A stretch of DNA of 64,000 nt from Proteromonas lacertae (GCA_002245135.1 NGBS01000611.1:25761-89760); one strand, 5' to 3'. Shown: positions 33,972-47,836, numbered from the stretch's first letter. Made by a program: numbers and translations. The notes: generated by a model from the sequence alone, not told the origin.

Positions 33972-36708
33972 CTATATTAACTTTTCAAATTCACCAGAAT
34001 TCTTTCTATATCTGGGTAACTTTTCTGTTGTTTTATTCATCTTCACAATCACTATCTTTCTAATTTCTTCAACCCAAAATATTGTAGAAGACAACATCAC
34101 AATTCCAAGTAATTCCTTTAAAGATAAAGATTCAGTTTTGAATATATGTTGAAGAGGATGCCAATATATAACAAGTAATTGACCAATTACAGAAGCACCA
34201 CAAGCATACCAGAAAAACTGATTAGAGAAAAATCCAATTTTAAAAATAGATTTAGTACTTGATCTACAAGATAAAGCAGTGAATAAATCACAAAATACAA
34301 ATGTAGTAAATGTCATTGTAATATCCTTTTCATCAGCATGGCCATCACTCACCATATAATCGAAATAGATAATACAAACCAACGTAACTATCATTATTGC
34401 ACCATATACAATTAAGAAATATACTTGTTTGGATAGTATTTGTTCTTTTGGATTTCTAGGTGGAACATTTAATACAGATGTATCTACAGGTTCTACTCCT
34501 AAACTTTGAGCAGGAGGTCCATCCATTAATATATTAATCCATAATATCTGCATGGCATTCAATGGATTTGGCTTACCAAAACTATTAGCCACAAATACTA
34601 AAAACAAAGCAGCAATACTGGTAGTTATTTGGAATCTTACAAAGTTACGGATATTTATATAAGTACATCTACCTTCTTCAATAGCAGATATAATACATTT
34701 GAAATTATCATCAACTAGTACTAAATCTGCAGCTTCTTTAGATACATCAGTTCCTGATTTGCCCATAGCAACACCAATATCAGCTAATTTCAAAGCAGGA
34801 GCATCATTTACACCATCACCTGTCATTGCTACAACTTCACCATTAGCTTTATAAGCTTGAACAATCTTCATTTTATGTTTTGGTGTAGTTCTGAAGAAGA
34901 CTGAAACATTGGAAATTACCTTCTGTAAATCTTCAATACTTAATGAATCAATTGCTTTACCACTTAATACTTGAATTGGTCCAAATATATCCATACCTAA
35001 TTGATGGGCAATAGCAACAGCTGTAGCTTCACAGTCACCAGTAATCATAGTCACTCTTACACCACACTTATGTAATTTCTTCATTGTATCTTTAACACCT
35101 TCTCTTGGTGGATCATGAATGCCAACTAAACCATAATATGTTAAATTATCAACATTACTACCACTAGCAATTGCTAATACACGTAATGCTTGTTGTGCCA
35201 TTGACTTAATCTCTTGATTTATCTGTAGAATATCATTATCAGTAAGTGGTACTTTTGTTCCATTATCTTTATAATAATTCTTACATTTTGGTAATACAAC
35301 TTCAGGAGCACCTTTAGCATAGAAATTATCTTGATTTCCATTCATCATATATTGTTTACCCATCCATTTAGTAGCTGAATTGAATGATAATTCCATATTA
35401 CACTGTAAACCAACACGTGGATCAACCATATGCATTTTACTAGCTGCATAACAGATTGCACATTCCGTTGGTTGTCCCATTAAAATACCATCTTCATTAT
35501 TAACACAATCACAACATAAATATGCATTGTTCAATAAGGTAGTTAATGCTGTACGATCATATTCATTTAATTCACTATTACCTTCTTTAGTAACATTTCC
35601 TTCACTGTTATAACCAATACCTGAGAATTCATAACACATATGTTCACTTGTGATGATCTTCTTAACAGTCATTTCATTTTGAGTCAATGTACCAGTCTTA
35701 TCACAACAACAGATAGTTGTACAACCTAATGCTTCAACTGCTGGTAATTTCTTAACAATTACTTTTCTACTAACCATTCTTAATACAGCTAAACCTAATG
35801 TAACTGTTGTACAAATTGGTAAACCTTCTGGTATTGCTGCTACAGCTAAAGATACACCAATTGTAAATACCTCCATAATTGGATGAGATCTGATCAAACC
35901 GAACAATGATATAACGACTATAATTCCAATAGAAAGTGAACTAATAACTTTACCTAAATGATCCATATTCTTCTGCAATGGAGTTCTTTTCTCATCAATA
36001 TCTTTAACCATTGTAAATACACCACCAAATTCAGTATGATGACCTATTGATGTTACTATTGCTTTACCATGACCACTTCTTACCATTGTACCCATAAATA
36101 CTACATTAGTTGCACCACTGATGTGATTTTCAGGCATTAAGTCACTAATTGATTCTATTGACTTGGAAACTGGGTGTGTTTCACCAGATAGAGAAGATTC
36201 ATCGACTTCAAGATCACTACATTCAAATAATCTTGCATCTGCTGGAATTCTATCACCTAATGATAAAGATATAATATCTCCTGGAACTAATTCTCTTGCT
36301 TCCATTCGATAGGTTTGTCCGTTACGAATTACATGACACATTGGTGGTACTAAGTCATTGAGAGCTTCTAATGACTTCTCTGAACGGTATTCCTGAATGA
36401 AACCAACAGTAACCACAATTACTACAGCACCAAATATACTAATAGCATCTTCATACTCTCCAACTACAGCACTGATTAAAGCTGAAGCCATTAACAACAT
36501 AATCATAGGATCTTTGAACTGGGAAATAAACTTATGAAACAGAGTTTCATGGTCGGATGTGTCAAATTCATTGTAACCTACAGAATATCTTCTAGAATCA
36601 ATTTCATGTTCCTTTAAGCCGTTCACTAAATCTGTGTGTTCTAATTTCCTTCAACTGTCCAATAGTAAGAGTTGCTGCTTCTACAGTTGTAACAACCTTA
36701 CCAGACAT
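33972..36708 (-). CDS. SPCA/PMR1-type Golgi Ca2+/Mn2+ P-type ATPase
   Basis: About 911 residues. P2-ATPase motifs: PEGLP in M4, DKTGTLTQNEMT phosphorylation site, KGAPEVVLP in the nucleotide domain, TGDGVNDAPAL hinge. M5-M6 reads NPLNAMQILWINILMDGPPAQSLGVEP, the form seen in SPCA/PMR1 rather than SERCA or PMCA, so it likely supplies Ca2+ and Mn2+ to the Golgi. The actuator loop reads SGET where TGE is usual. The ATG at 36708 starts MSGKVVTTVEAA, but that frame joins the main one (LEHTDLVNGLKEHE) only with one base fewer in the AAA run at about 36644-36648. No intron fits, so this is probably a homopolymer error. Confidence 0.85.
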
Positions 36709-37050
36709 CGTTCTTTCTTAAACTAAATCAAAAAAATTAAAAACAAAAATTTGGATAGGACCAAGCTTTTGTTTGACAGTTTTTGAAGAAAAGAAAGTTC
36801 TTTTTTAGAAAAGAGATGTAATTATTCTGAATTAATATTTTAAAAGAAGATAATATATTTTCAAGCATAATAAGAGATTTTATATTTTGACTATAAAATT
36901 AAATCATAATGCCTTTTGATAGAATTGACAATAATACCAAAAATATCAATAACATATATTTCTGACTTGATTGTAATATATTTAACCATCAATAAAACAT
37001 AAAGTGTATTAAGGTGTATTATTTTTAATATCAGTTTTATCAAAATTCTC
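36709..37050. other. Intergenic region
   Basis: This 342-bp stretch lies between the divergent SPCA and tail-anchored protein genes. It has CCAAGCTTTT at 36771-36780, a variant of the TCAAGC element, 63 bp before the SPCA start. I see no gene in it. Confidence 0.45.
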
Positions 37051-37735
37051 ATGTCAGAAGAAGATAAAAAGTACTTTGTTATTTTATTTTGCATAGAAAC
37101 GTACCAAAAGTTACTGTGGATGAAAAAGAAGAGGATGATGGCAAGAAGTAGGAATGATTTTTCTATTGCAATAGGCGTTTACCAAAATTTCATTTTACCA
37201 ATGGAGATAAAAAGGAACATGTAGTTGTTAAAAGTGGAGAAGAAGCAAAAGACGGTGATGAAGATTCTGACTCTTCAGAATCCATTGATGGTATTTTCAA
37301 TAAATTAATTCATCCATAGAAGATGAAGAATTGCAGAAATATGATAATATAATGTTAATGGCTGATCAATGTCGAAAGAGTGTATACTGTTAATCATATA
37401 ATGCATTAAATAGGGTAAAGAAGCAGAAGCATTATTATTATGTGACAAAGCAACAGAAATAAGAGAAGAATTAGAAAATGTTCCATTAAAATTGAGAAGA
37501 AGGAAGTATTTATACGCTTTATAATTTTATTAATGTGCAGATTACAGAATCTAGCTGAAGCTGAAGCTGAAGTGAAGAAAGGAGTTAAATTGGGTAAAGT
37601 TGTGAAAGATGTATATGAATATAGCATTTCTATTAATCTTAGAATTGGGAGAATTATATTACAGATAATGCAGAAATGATTTGTTTGATAATTATGTCAA
37701 TTGGACTTGTATTTATTCTTCTTTATTACATTTGA
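37051..37735 (+). CDS. Small tail-anchored membrane protein, SNARE-like layout
   Basis: Seven exons: 37051-37070, 37097-37147, 37175-37290, 37320-37381, 37414-37505, 37541-37610, 37643-37735 (introns of 26-35 nt), giving 167 residues. It starts MSEEDKKNVPKV, then has an acidic S/D/E-rich segment and a 70-residue amphipathic helical region (ALLLCDKATEIREELENV, LAEAEAEVKKGVKLG). It ends with a hydrophobic anchor of about 19 residues (MICLIIMSIGLVFILLYYI) at the extreme C-terminus. This resembles SNAREs such as Sec20/BNIP1 or Bet1 types, but I cannot identify a zero-layer residue with confidence. The gene is visible only after removing six introns. Confidence 0.65.
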
Positions 37736-37903
37736 ATAGATAGTTGCATTCTTTGTGATACTCTATATTGTGACATAAATTATGTAGTTATAACTATATT
37801 GTTTTTATCATTTTTTCATTCCAATAACATATTTTATTATTTTTTAATTGTTGGTTTATGAAAATTCTTTTCAAATACCTATTTTTGTTTTATTTGTTTT
37901 TTT

Positions 37904-40900
37904 ATGGCATCAAGCATTCCTGGCGTTTTTTATGTTATTGATTTTAATAATACTCTTATAAACAAGGTTATATGGAAGAAAATATTACCAATTGAAATAA
38001 TTGATATTTATAAAGAGAAGAATAAATCATTAACTTATCAGACATTACCCAGAATTGAAGATTTATCAATCAAATTACGTGAATTGTGTATATTAGCATC
38101 ATTTTATTTATTAGCTTCACAAAACAAGCATCATCTTCTAAAAGTACTAGAAACAGTTACATATAGCAGAAGTGGAAGTGAAGCAATGTGTAAAGGTGAT
38201 TTGGCAATAGATATGCAAGGCACATCACTAATAGGTTATTACTGTGACTGTAAGGATAGTTCTTTTTGTAGTCATTGGAAAAAGTATCTACAAGACCATG
38301 TAAATTCTGCAGAAATGTTAATGTTTCGTCCATATATAAGAGGAGATGATAATCTAATTCTCTTTAACAACTTATCAAATAACTTATTAACTTCAGTAGG
38401 TACCTTATCAAGAAGTGTCTTTAGTTATATTGGGAAATATAAGAATGCAACCTCTCAAAATAAAGGAAATAGTGTTTTTGATTACTTTTTATATAGAAAT
38501 ATAATTTCATTTAATCGTTATGTAGAATGTAGTTATATGAATAATAATTTAAATACTTCTAATACTGTTAATACCACTGCAATTGCTGCTGATACTACTA
38601 CTACTACTACTAATAATAATAATAATAAAGTTTCAATAATAGAGAAATCATTTTTTTCTTTTTTAAATTTACCACAATACAGATTTCTAAATGCTCCTAG
38701 AATTATATCCTCACCATTATTACAATATTATCATTTTTTGCCTTCATGTCTAGGTAAAAATGTTCCAGGAATTATTATTAATGATTGTAATGGTATTAAT
38801 AGACAATTAGAAGCTTTATTAAGAGTTATATACTCAGTTAAAAAAAGGTATAAATAATTATATTATTCGTTATATATATATATATAGTAAACAAAATAGG
38901 CATATTTGGGTTAGTTTTTCACATGAAGGATGGAATGATATTAAACAATATATAATTAATAATAAAACAATCAAGATAATAGAAGTGGAAGAATTAATAG
39001 ATAATGATAGGAATAAATGTAGAATAGATGATGATATTCCAACATTATTGCATATACAGTATTATGATTTAATAAAGACATTTAATAATTCTAAAAATTA
39101 TATAAAATGCTTATTTGATTTAATACTTGAATATTCAAATTATAAGAAAAATAGAGGAATGATTATATTTGATGAATGGGAAGAAGCTTGTAAAGCATTT
39201 ACATCAGTCAAAAATGAGTTAAATATGGTATGATTATATATAATATTATATTTGTTATTCCATAGATTGGCAGATTAGTAATTCAAATGCAAGTAGCATT
39301 ATCATATTATAGTGTTGTTTATATTTCATCTGATTTAAATATTTCATATAATTTATTGCTCTGTATGATAAAACTCAACTTATGGGATAATCGTAAAGAT
39401 AATAGTTCTAATAATCATGCTCATAACTGTAGTATATATGTGGATCAATTGAAAACCTATTATAGTGGAAGATTAATATCAATGATTGATATTAAGAATC
39501 AAGGATTACTAATAAGTAGAGAGTTATCATTATCAAATACTAACTTCAATATTATTAGATGTAAATCTGATCATACAATGAACAATAGATTTGTATGTCA
39601 ATGGTATATCTTATTAAAGAGTATTAATGAATTTTATATGTTATTGAAGAAAATGAATGCATTGAATGAAAACAATGCTAATATGATTATAAGAGAGTTT
39701 TGGAGTAGATATGATGAGTTTTTTCATTTGTTAAATATTGCTTATAAATTAAATGATGTTGAAAAATGTTTAGAAACAAATCAATATTATAATAAATATA
39801 ATAGAATCATGGTTGAATATTTCACATCAGATTTTGTATCTAATATTATTATATATGTTTAAATGAATAGGAAATTAATTGTCTTTCATCTTTTCCTGGA
39901 TTTCATCAATTAATGTCTGAAGTATATGATCTAATAATCAAAATAATTCCATTTCCATATAGAACTTTAGTTGAAAAAGTACAACAACTGTATGATTTTA
40001 TATATAATAATAATTATTATTATTTATATATTTTATAGTCATTCACTAAAGAATCTTCTCAGTTGTGAAGTTTGTAGAATAAATTTTAGCAAAACTGATA
40101 AATACATTCTATGCTGTCAATGCTGTGCTTCAGCAATACACACTGATTGTTATATTAATCACTATAATATAAAGAATGGTAGTGTTTACATCTGTACACC
40201 TTGTACAAATCCATATACACAATTACATCTATTGCATCAAAAACTGTTAAAGGATAAACAAAATTTAGTATTATATAAATATCCTGATAATCCAATTCAA
40301 TTATTGATTTCTATTTTGAAGAAGTATGAAAAGAATCCAGTAATATTAATCAATCCCAAAGAATATAGAGAAGAAGATATTAATCAATTTAAAGATGGAG
40401 AAAAACAAGTATGTATTAATAATGGTTATAAATATGCTTTATTAGATTATTCTATTCAATAATATATCAATATATGGTCATTCTTTGTCATCACCTTCTA
40501 TATCACAATATCCTAAATGTCATATATTATTGGATTTATCCTGGAATGTAGATTTTATGAAAAAGCAATTGTGTATTATATAATATATGATAGTATTTAT
40601 TTTATATAGCATATTCATTTAATGAGAATAATAAAAGTTTTACAGATTATCTATTTTTTACTACTGATCAATATAGTGACGATTGCAAAACACCAAATGT
40701 ATAATAATAACAATAAAAATAATTGCTATTATTATTATTATAGTTATATATTGAATTGAAAGAGTTGGGAAGTAAACCAATTAATACTGGAGTTAAATAT
40801 AATGCAGAAAAAATGTTTAATAATATTCCACTATTAACATCTACAATGACTAGATTAAAGAATATGTTTAAAACAAAAGTATTTCCAAACAGTTTGTTAG

Positions 40901-42666
40901 TGTATTTCACAAATATATTTGTATGTTATTATTTTAGACAGAACAGAACAATAAGCCCAGAATTTATTACAAATATAGAAGATATGCATATTTTATATTA
41001 TTCTGATTTTGGTAGTAAATCTTCAATTGATCATTTCTTTAATAGAGTGAAACTATTAAATGATCATGAACAAATGCTTATTATTGACTTATTGAGGAGA
41101 GTATTGAATTTATTATAATTTTTATATTCTTTTAGTTATACAAAGAAAATGAAGTTAATCAAATGAATAAAATTAGAATAATGTCTGGTGTTGAAGATAT
41201 TGAGATTCATGAAACAGTTGATGTAAAGTATCGTGAATTAATATTAACAGATTCGTATTTCTTGACTGAAATAGTAATCAATAACACAACAACATGGAAA
41301 GATTTGATGGAAATACAACAGCTATATACTGGAAGGTATTAATATATATTTTCATATATTTTCATATAGTTTTTATGCTGATAAAAGTATTGATCTTCAT
41401 TTAAAATCTGCTATTCCCAGTAACAATACTACTCATATTACATCAGTATGTTATATTCTAGAAATAGATAAGAAGAATAATGACCAAATATTTCCACATT
41501 TATTGTACCCAGGTGATGAGAAGCTATATTATTTTTTCTCTCCCTATACACCAAAATATTCTCCCAAAATTATTACTGCTGAGGATCTTAATAGTAGATA
41601 TTCTATATGTTCCAGCGAAAGAGCAGAACAAATATGGAAAAATGAACTTAGAAAAGAATCTGATGACAATAAAGAAGAGATATTATGTGGTCATGATAAT
41701 TATTGTAGTTTATCTGATAAATGTACGTTAGGAAAAAGAAAAAGAAAATTATTTATTATTCATGGAAAATCATATTTGAAATTATTAAAAGAATTTACTA
41801 CATCCATTGATGATGATGATATTTGCTTTTTTGTTAGAATCAATTTAATTGATAGTGATAATAACAATAATTGCATATTTGGTTTGTGTATTCCTGAAGC
41901 TTTGAGTAGTATAATTAATATAGTATAATTATTATATATAGAAATGCTTATTGATAAATATACTTCTATACCAAGAAATAGTTATGCAGATTATCAGAAT
42001 TATTGTTATACTATTAATCAACCAATTGAGTATAGCAATAAAGAAATTAATTCAAGTATATATGAAATAAATGAATTATTAAAGGAGATTTTGATTGTTA
42101 ATAATAAGAGATTATCAGATCAACAGAAGGAATTACAGATACAACATCAACAAAGGAATTCAATGCAATTACACAAACAGTTAGATAAACAGTGTGAGAC
42201 AATACAACAACAACAAAATGAACAATTAAATAGAAATAATCAACAATTACCTCTTTTATATCCAATAAGTAATACTTATCCTAATATTTCTCCAAATAAT
42301 CTTGTCTCTCTATCTGATAAACTATATAGTTCAGTACCATTTATTCTTTGTAGAAAACCATCACAATCCCCTGTAATATCTCCTAAAGACACTATTTCAA
42401 AGTCACCAATTTATTCAGGTGAAAAGAAGATGGTATATACAACATTTTCAACTAGAATTAAAAGAAAGTATAAAATGGATATAGGTTTAATACCATCTTC
42501 AATTGATAATAAAAAGAGGAAAATAATGAATGACAGTTTCTGTGAAATGATTTATTATGAGAAGCAAAATAAACAATTAAATAATGACAATGTTTGTTCA
42601 AAATGTAAAACAGTGTTAAGAAAAGAAGCAAAATTTTGTGATAATTGTGGAGAAAGAATTAATTAA
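37904..42666 (+). CDS. Divergent Strawberry-notch (SBNO) protein with PHD-like finger and eroded helicase motifs
   Basis: Exons: 37904-38847, 38888-39227, 39266-39835, 39871-39989, 40039-40572, 40610-40698, 40744-41100, 41136-41335, 41370-41908, 41942-42666; about 1,471 residues. Collinear SBNO landmarks: FLP before the Walker A site, HIWVSFS, IIFDEWEE, EFWSRYDEFF, KDGEKQ, LDLSWNVD and HFFNRVKLL. Catalytic motifs are lost (see findings). Between the halves is a PHD-like finger (CEVC, CCQCC, HTDC, CTPC, about 668-715), as in plant FGT1. A zinc ribbon (CSKC, CDNC) ends the protein. SBNO proteins are nuclear SF2-like regulators. A one-base slip at about 40462-40475 must be assumed to join the two parts of exon 5. 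Confidence 0.7.
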
Positions 42667-42718
42667 AATTAAATAAGGTGTTATTTACTTGTTTTTCCCC
42701 CCTCTCAATTGTCATTCT

Positions 42719-43615
42719 TTATTTTTCTTTGTTTTCCATCATCATATTCTTCTTACTAGCAGCTACAGCAGCATCCATTATTATTCCTTTCAATCCTTTA
42801 CTTTCAAGTATATGAACTCCTTCAATTGTTGTACCTCCTGGTGAGCAAACATTATTCTCTATTTCACAGGGATGTTTTCCACTCTCTAATACTAATTTAC
42901 CACTACCTACCATGGCCTGACAAGCTAATTTCAAGGATATTGGTCTTGGTAATCCCATTTCTACTCCACTATTCGCTAATGCATCTATTATCATCATTAA
43001 AAAAGCAGGAGAAGAACCACATACTCCTACTGTTGCTGTGATTAGATGTTCAGGTATTTTGTCGATTGTTCCTATTGTTTTCATTATTTTTTCCACCAAT
43101 TTATTATCCTCTTCAGTACAATATTTACCAGGACTATATACACTTGCACTTTCTAATACCAAACAAGCTAAATTTGGCATAACTCTAACTATGTGAGCTT
43201 CATAATCGAATACCTATATTTGAATAATAATAATTAGATACAGCTTGCATTTGGTCTAATTTAACACCAGCAGCTACGGAGATTATTAATCCACTGTATT
43301 TTTCTTCTTTCAATTCCTTTAATACATCCAATACGCAGTGTGGCTGATTTGTATTATACTATAAAAAAATACTTTCACAGCGACAACTACAACATTACAT
43401 TTCTTAGTGAATTCTTTATGATGTACATATGAATTGACTCCATGAGTGTCTCTTAAATATGCTCTTTTTTCTTCATTATGATCACTAACATGCACATTGT
43501 TTGGTAAATAACAATTAGATTTCACTATACCACCAATTAGAGCTATGTTGGGAATTAAATACATTTAATGAATACCATTTGCCATTTGTCCACCTCCAAT
43601 AAATCCTATAGACAT
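42719..43615 (-). CDS. proC: Pyrroline-5-carboxylate reductase
   Basis: Exons are 43615-43576, 43542-43373, 43343-43242 and 43213-42719 (introns of 33, 29 and 28 nt), giving 268 residues, the usual length. It makes proline from pyrroline-5-carboxylate with NAD(P)H. The Rossmann start is IGFIGGGQMA; AVKPHCVLDVL and SVAAGV follow, and the C-terminal signature has GSSPAFL, MGLPR and CSPGGTTIEGVHILE. The 29-nt intron is placed at CAG 43344 because this restores the conserved AVKP; an earlier TAG would leave a 14-nt intron and insert five residues. It converges with the SBNO-like gene, 52 bp apart. Confidence 0.9.
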
Positions 43616-43759
43616 GTTGTAATTTAAAAAATAAAATCCAAACAAGTTTGAGAAATAAAAATTGCTTTTATAACAAATTATAACAAATAATATGTATATT
43701 AATGATATTCACTTAAATTAAGTACTATAATTATCAAATTTAAGAACACATAAAAAAAG

Positions 43760-46348
43760 ATGTCTAAATCAGTAGAGATGACAAATATTGATGATGTTCA
43801 TATTGATATCAAGCAAGACAAGTGGAATACATTAGATAATATCCTTAAGAATGGATTTCTTGAATATCATGAAGCATTAAAGAAGATCACACCTGAACTT
43901 CCAGCTATGGATTTAATCATGAGTCAGGCTATTATATCAATGTAAGTCCAAATGATAAGCATAATGATTCGTGAACTTAATTCAGACATTGGGTGATATT
44001 GGGAAACTAGTCGCATGCCAAACGAAGATGCAAAAAAAGATGATATTGAACAACCTTAATTTGACCTTTCCAGCTGGATCTACTACAATTGTATTTACTC
44101 TACTTTTAATAATTCTTATATAGGTTTTAGGTGGTCCAGGATGTGGCACAACTACACTTTTACAAGCTCTTGCTAATCAAATACCTAAAAGCAAAACTAG
44201 TGGTGATATTGTCTATGGTGGTAAGAGTATTGATAAATACGAATGGACAAGAGTTGCAGTGGTATGTGAACAATTAGATTATCACAATGCTCCACTAACA
44301 GTGAAAGAAACCTTCAATTTCAGTAAAGCTTGTCAATTAGGAACAAATAACTTCTACAAAGGTTTAAATCTTGATGATAACTATATTGTATATTTTTATT
44401 ATAATTATTAACAATTAATAGAAACATTTAGAATTGAAGAGTGATTTAGTGATTAATTCGTTAGGATTAAAGATATGTGAGAATACTATTGTAGGTGACC
44501 AATCTCTTCGTGGTGTAAGTGGTGGTGAAAGAAGAAGAGTGACATTGGGAGAAGCATTGCTTGGTCCACAAAGAATACTGTTATTAGATAAATTTAGTAC
44601 TGGTTTAGATAGTGCAGTAACTATCGTATATAGTCAAGAATGTTAAGTGATTAGGCTAAAACATTCAATGGAATTGTGATAGCTGCAATGTTACAACCAG
44701 ATCTAGATGTTATTTATTCATATGATCAATTATTGTTGTTAGATAAAGGATGTAATATCTATTTTGGTCCACCAAAGGAAGGTATTGATTATTTTGATAA
44801 ATTGGGTTATAAAAGACCAAAAGAGAAAGATGAAGGAAGTTTCTTATCTGAAATAGCAACAGAAAGATATAGACATCATTGTGATGCAAACAATAAGTAT
44901 GAAAAAGTAGAAGAATTGAAAAAGTATTATGAAGGAATCAGATTATAACAAAGTATATTCTATTTATATTTACTATTTGCTATTATTTGTTATAGAAAGT
45001 ACTTGAAACAATAAAATGTAAACTTCATTTTCAAATGGAATTGTATAACAGTCCATATGCATGTAGATTATACAAAAGTGAATATTCATTATCTCAATTT
45101 GAAATGTTTATGTTTACATTTATTAGACAAGCCAAATTGTTTTTAGAGATAAAATATTCTTATTTGGTAGATTAGCTCAATGTCTTACTATGATTGTAAT
45201 AATTTGTTATTAGAAAGAGGTGGTAATATGATTTATTTAGATCCATCAGGTGAAGATGGTATAGAAATTGTATCTTATTTAGAGAATCATCCATCACATC
45301 CTAAATTACCTGATAATACTAATCCAGCTAGTTGGATGTTAGAAGTAACTGGTGGAGGTATAAACAACAATAAACCATTAGAAATGTTTCCATATTATGA
45401 AAGCAGCGATTTAAAAAGAAAAATGATGAAATTTTGCAAAACATGTTGAATAAAAAAGGAAATGAATTACACAAATTAAATAGATATATGACAAGTTTTG
45501 CCAATCAAATTAGTTGTTGTATGGGAAGAGTAGGAAGATTTTATTGGAGATCTGCTGAATTTATATATCCTAGATTATTGATTAGTCTAATACTTGGTAT
45601 TATTCTAGGAGCAATCTATTATCAAACTGAAGTAAAAGATGAAGCAGGAATTCAAGCAATTATGGCTACAGTTTTCATTTCTAGATTCTTTGTTGGTATG
45701 TTTTCATGTTTATTAACCATTATTCTGATTATACAAGAAAGACTTGGAATATAGAGAGATGTTGATAATAACTTAGTTAATCCAACAGCATATATGATTA
45801 GCTACTCATTGTATGAATTACCAGTAACATTAATATGCTCGTATATATATATTATGTTTTTATATGTCAATTTTGTAGACTTATCTATTACAACATTTGT
45901 ATATCCAATGGTTGGTTATGCTGCTTATACAGATGCAGTATTTAATTACATTATTGGTGTATGGTTGTGTTTACTCTTCACTTCATACCTTGGACAAATA
46001 TTTGCTTTTGTTATGCCTTCTTTGCAAGTTGCTTTATTAGTTGGAGTTGGAATAATTGCTATAATGTGTATGTTGTCAGGTTTTTTAATGTCGAAGAATG
46101 ATTTGTATTATTTCTTTAAACTGATATATTGGATTGATCCACTTCAATATTTATTCAATAGCTTATTCAGTTCTCAATTATATTGTAGAGAAGCAACTTG
46201 TCCAGATATTATTTTAGCAGCAAGTCCATTACCAATTCCATTGAATCTTTTGTTGAAAGATCAATTTAGTTTATTATATGATATGAGATGGTATTTCTTA
46301 ATAGTCTTTGTAGGATGTTGTTTTATTTTCAGATATGTTTATGATTAA
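43760..46348 (+). pseudogene. Decayed PDR-type (full-size ABCG) ABC transporter
   Basis: Pieces of a PDR half-to-half transporter, normally about 1,300-1,500 residues, remain in order. They include an N-terminal stretch with LPAMDL, the first NBD (Walker A, GVSGGERRRVT signature, Walker B), the start of the first membrane domain (IRQAKLF...), the end of the second NBD (LLLERGGNMIYL, NPASWMLEVTGGG) and the second membrane domain. Lesions: Walker A GGPGCGTTT (Lys to Thr, 44148-44150); Walker B LLLDKFSTGLDSA (Glu to Lys, 44590-44592); a stop at 44946-44948; frameshifts near 45145 and 45435; a stop at 45752-45754; and a large deletion near 45170 removing most of the first membrane domain and second NBD. 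Introns at 44091-44123, 44388-44421 and 44626-44654 are still recognisable. Confidence 0.85.
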
Positions 46349-46468
46349 TAAAATTCAATACTAAAAAATACCAAAATCACAAACATAATATTAAATGTCA
46401 ATACATAATAAAGACTTTTATCTAATTTATACAAACATACAGAAATAATAAAACCTAATTTCATTCTA

Positions 46469-47746
46469 TTATTCTTCATCATCATCACTATCATCAGAAT
46501 AAATATCACTCATTGGAAATCTAAGAATAGCTGCAACTCCAGTAATCTATTATAAAATGTAATAAAAATATATCAAATCATACTTGATCTAACTGTTCTC
46601 CTGATGAATGTTGACTTGAAAATATACAAACATTACCATTACTTTCTTTTACAGATTCTACAAGATCAACATACTTTTTCCTCTCCTTTATATCAGGATT
46701 TCGAAATAATGTATCAGTAATCAACAAAGTATCAATTGCTTTGCTTTCATCAGCTCTATTCACCTGATTATAACCATAAAATGCTCTATTTGGATCAGTA
46801 TCAATCATCCTGAAGAATTGTTGCAGTAATTGAACATCTTTTACTGCCTTTAAATCACCAATGTTTTTCAATACCGTTTCGTTTTGTAATATTTCTTGAA
46901 TTGCACCTTTATGACCATTTGTTACATGTATTTTCATAAATTTATTTTTATTACTTTGTATTGTTTTATTATCAGTTCTTAAAGCTTCTGTAAAGATATA
47001 ATCATATACTTCATCTTTTAGTATTGCTGCACTTGCTAATATTATTACTTTAATGACATTAAAATCAATATGATTTAATATTGCAGTGTATATTGCATTA
47101 TAAAATCGATTAATACTTTTCTCATATTGAGTTGTACCTGTTCCACCTCTTTTGTGTGGTATATTTTGTTCTATTTTGGCTTTTTCTCTTGTCATATGAC
47201 CACTTACTAAACATAAATGAGCTTTTCCTACATCCATTACTATTATTGCTAAATCTGCAGATTTGAAATATCACATGCTAATTCTAACCTTTCTAAATAT
47301 ACTACATCCCAGCAGTTCTTTTCTAATGTTAGTTTTTCGTTTAGACCTAAATTTACTGTGTGATATGCTCCTAACTATTTATAATGTAGTACAAACTAAT
47401 CATACTTTAATAAACTCATTTTCTTTCACATTTCTACCTTTTATTCTCAACTCTGATGATAGTGAATCTAATTCATAACTTTCAACCTATCCATAATTAA
47501 CATCTTTATGAACATACTTGCATTTGTATAAATATAGTTTTCTTCTGAGTACTAGAATTGGTTTCTGTTTCTTTTGTCACTTTTCTAACTGTTTTTGTTG
47601 ATAGTTTATCATCTTTCGATATTAGATTGTAACTAAAAATAGAATCGCTTTATATACATATGCCACAAATCTTCTGGTTCTTCTGCTATCAAGGTGACAT
47701 CTCCAAAACCATTTTTAGCTGCAATATTCTTCTTTATTAGCTTCAT
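46469..47746 (-). CDS. PELO: Pelota/Dom34 ribosome-rescue factor
   Basis: Exons are 47746-47658, 47632-47518, 47486-47406, 47374-46584 and 46546-46469 (introns of 25, 31, 31 and 37 nt), giving 384 residues, the family's usual size. Pelota is an eRF1-like protein that splits stalled ribosomes with Hbs1 and lacks the GGQ motif. Matches include MKLIKKNI, EEPEDLWH, KGRNVKENEF, IPHKRGG, ALRTDNK, NGHKGA, DPNRAFYGYNQV, TLLITDTLFR and IFSSQHSSGEQLDQ, then an acidic C-terminus. Exon 4 is one base short: the frame breaks at about 47262-47267, where AA instead of AAA gives ISNLQI-stop rather than reading into SADLAIIVMDVG. It is probably a homopolymer error. Confidence 0.9.
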
Positions 47747-47836
47747 TGAAAAAATGAATGAAGAATGGGGTTTGATCAAATCGTGATTATTCAAAATAAA
47801 TTTGAATAATCTTTTCTTCTAACAAGGATATTCAAC

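Noticed and set aside
37904-42666. Several separate small genes in this region
   Set aside because: The open frames join through GT-AG introns of 33-49 nt into one collinear SBNO-like protein; splitting them would destroy the match.
43359-43372. A 14-nt intron in the P5C reductase gene
   Set aside because: Using the later CAG at 43344 gives a normal 29-nt intron and restores the family's AVKP motif.
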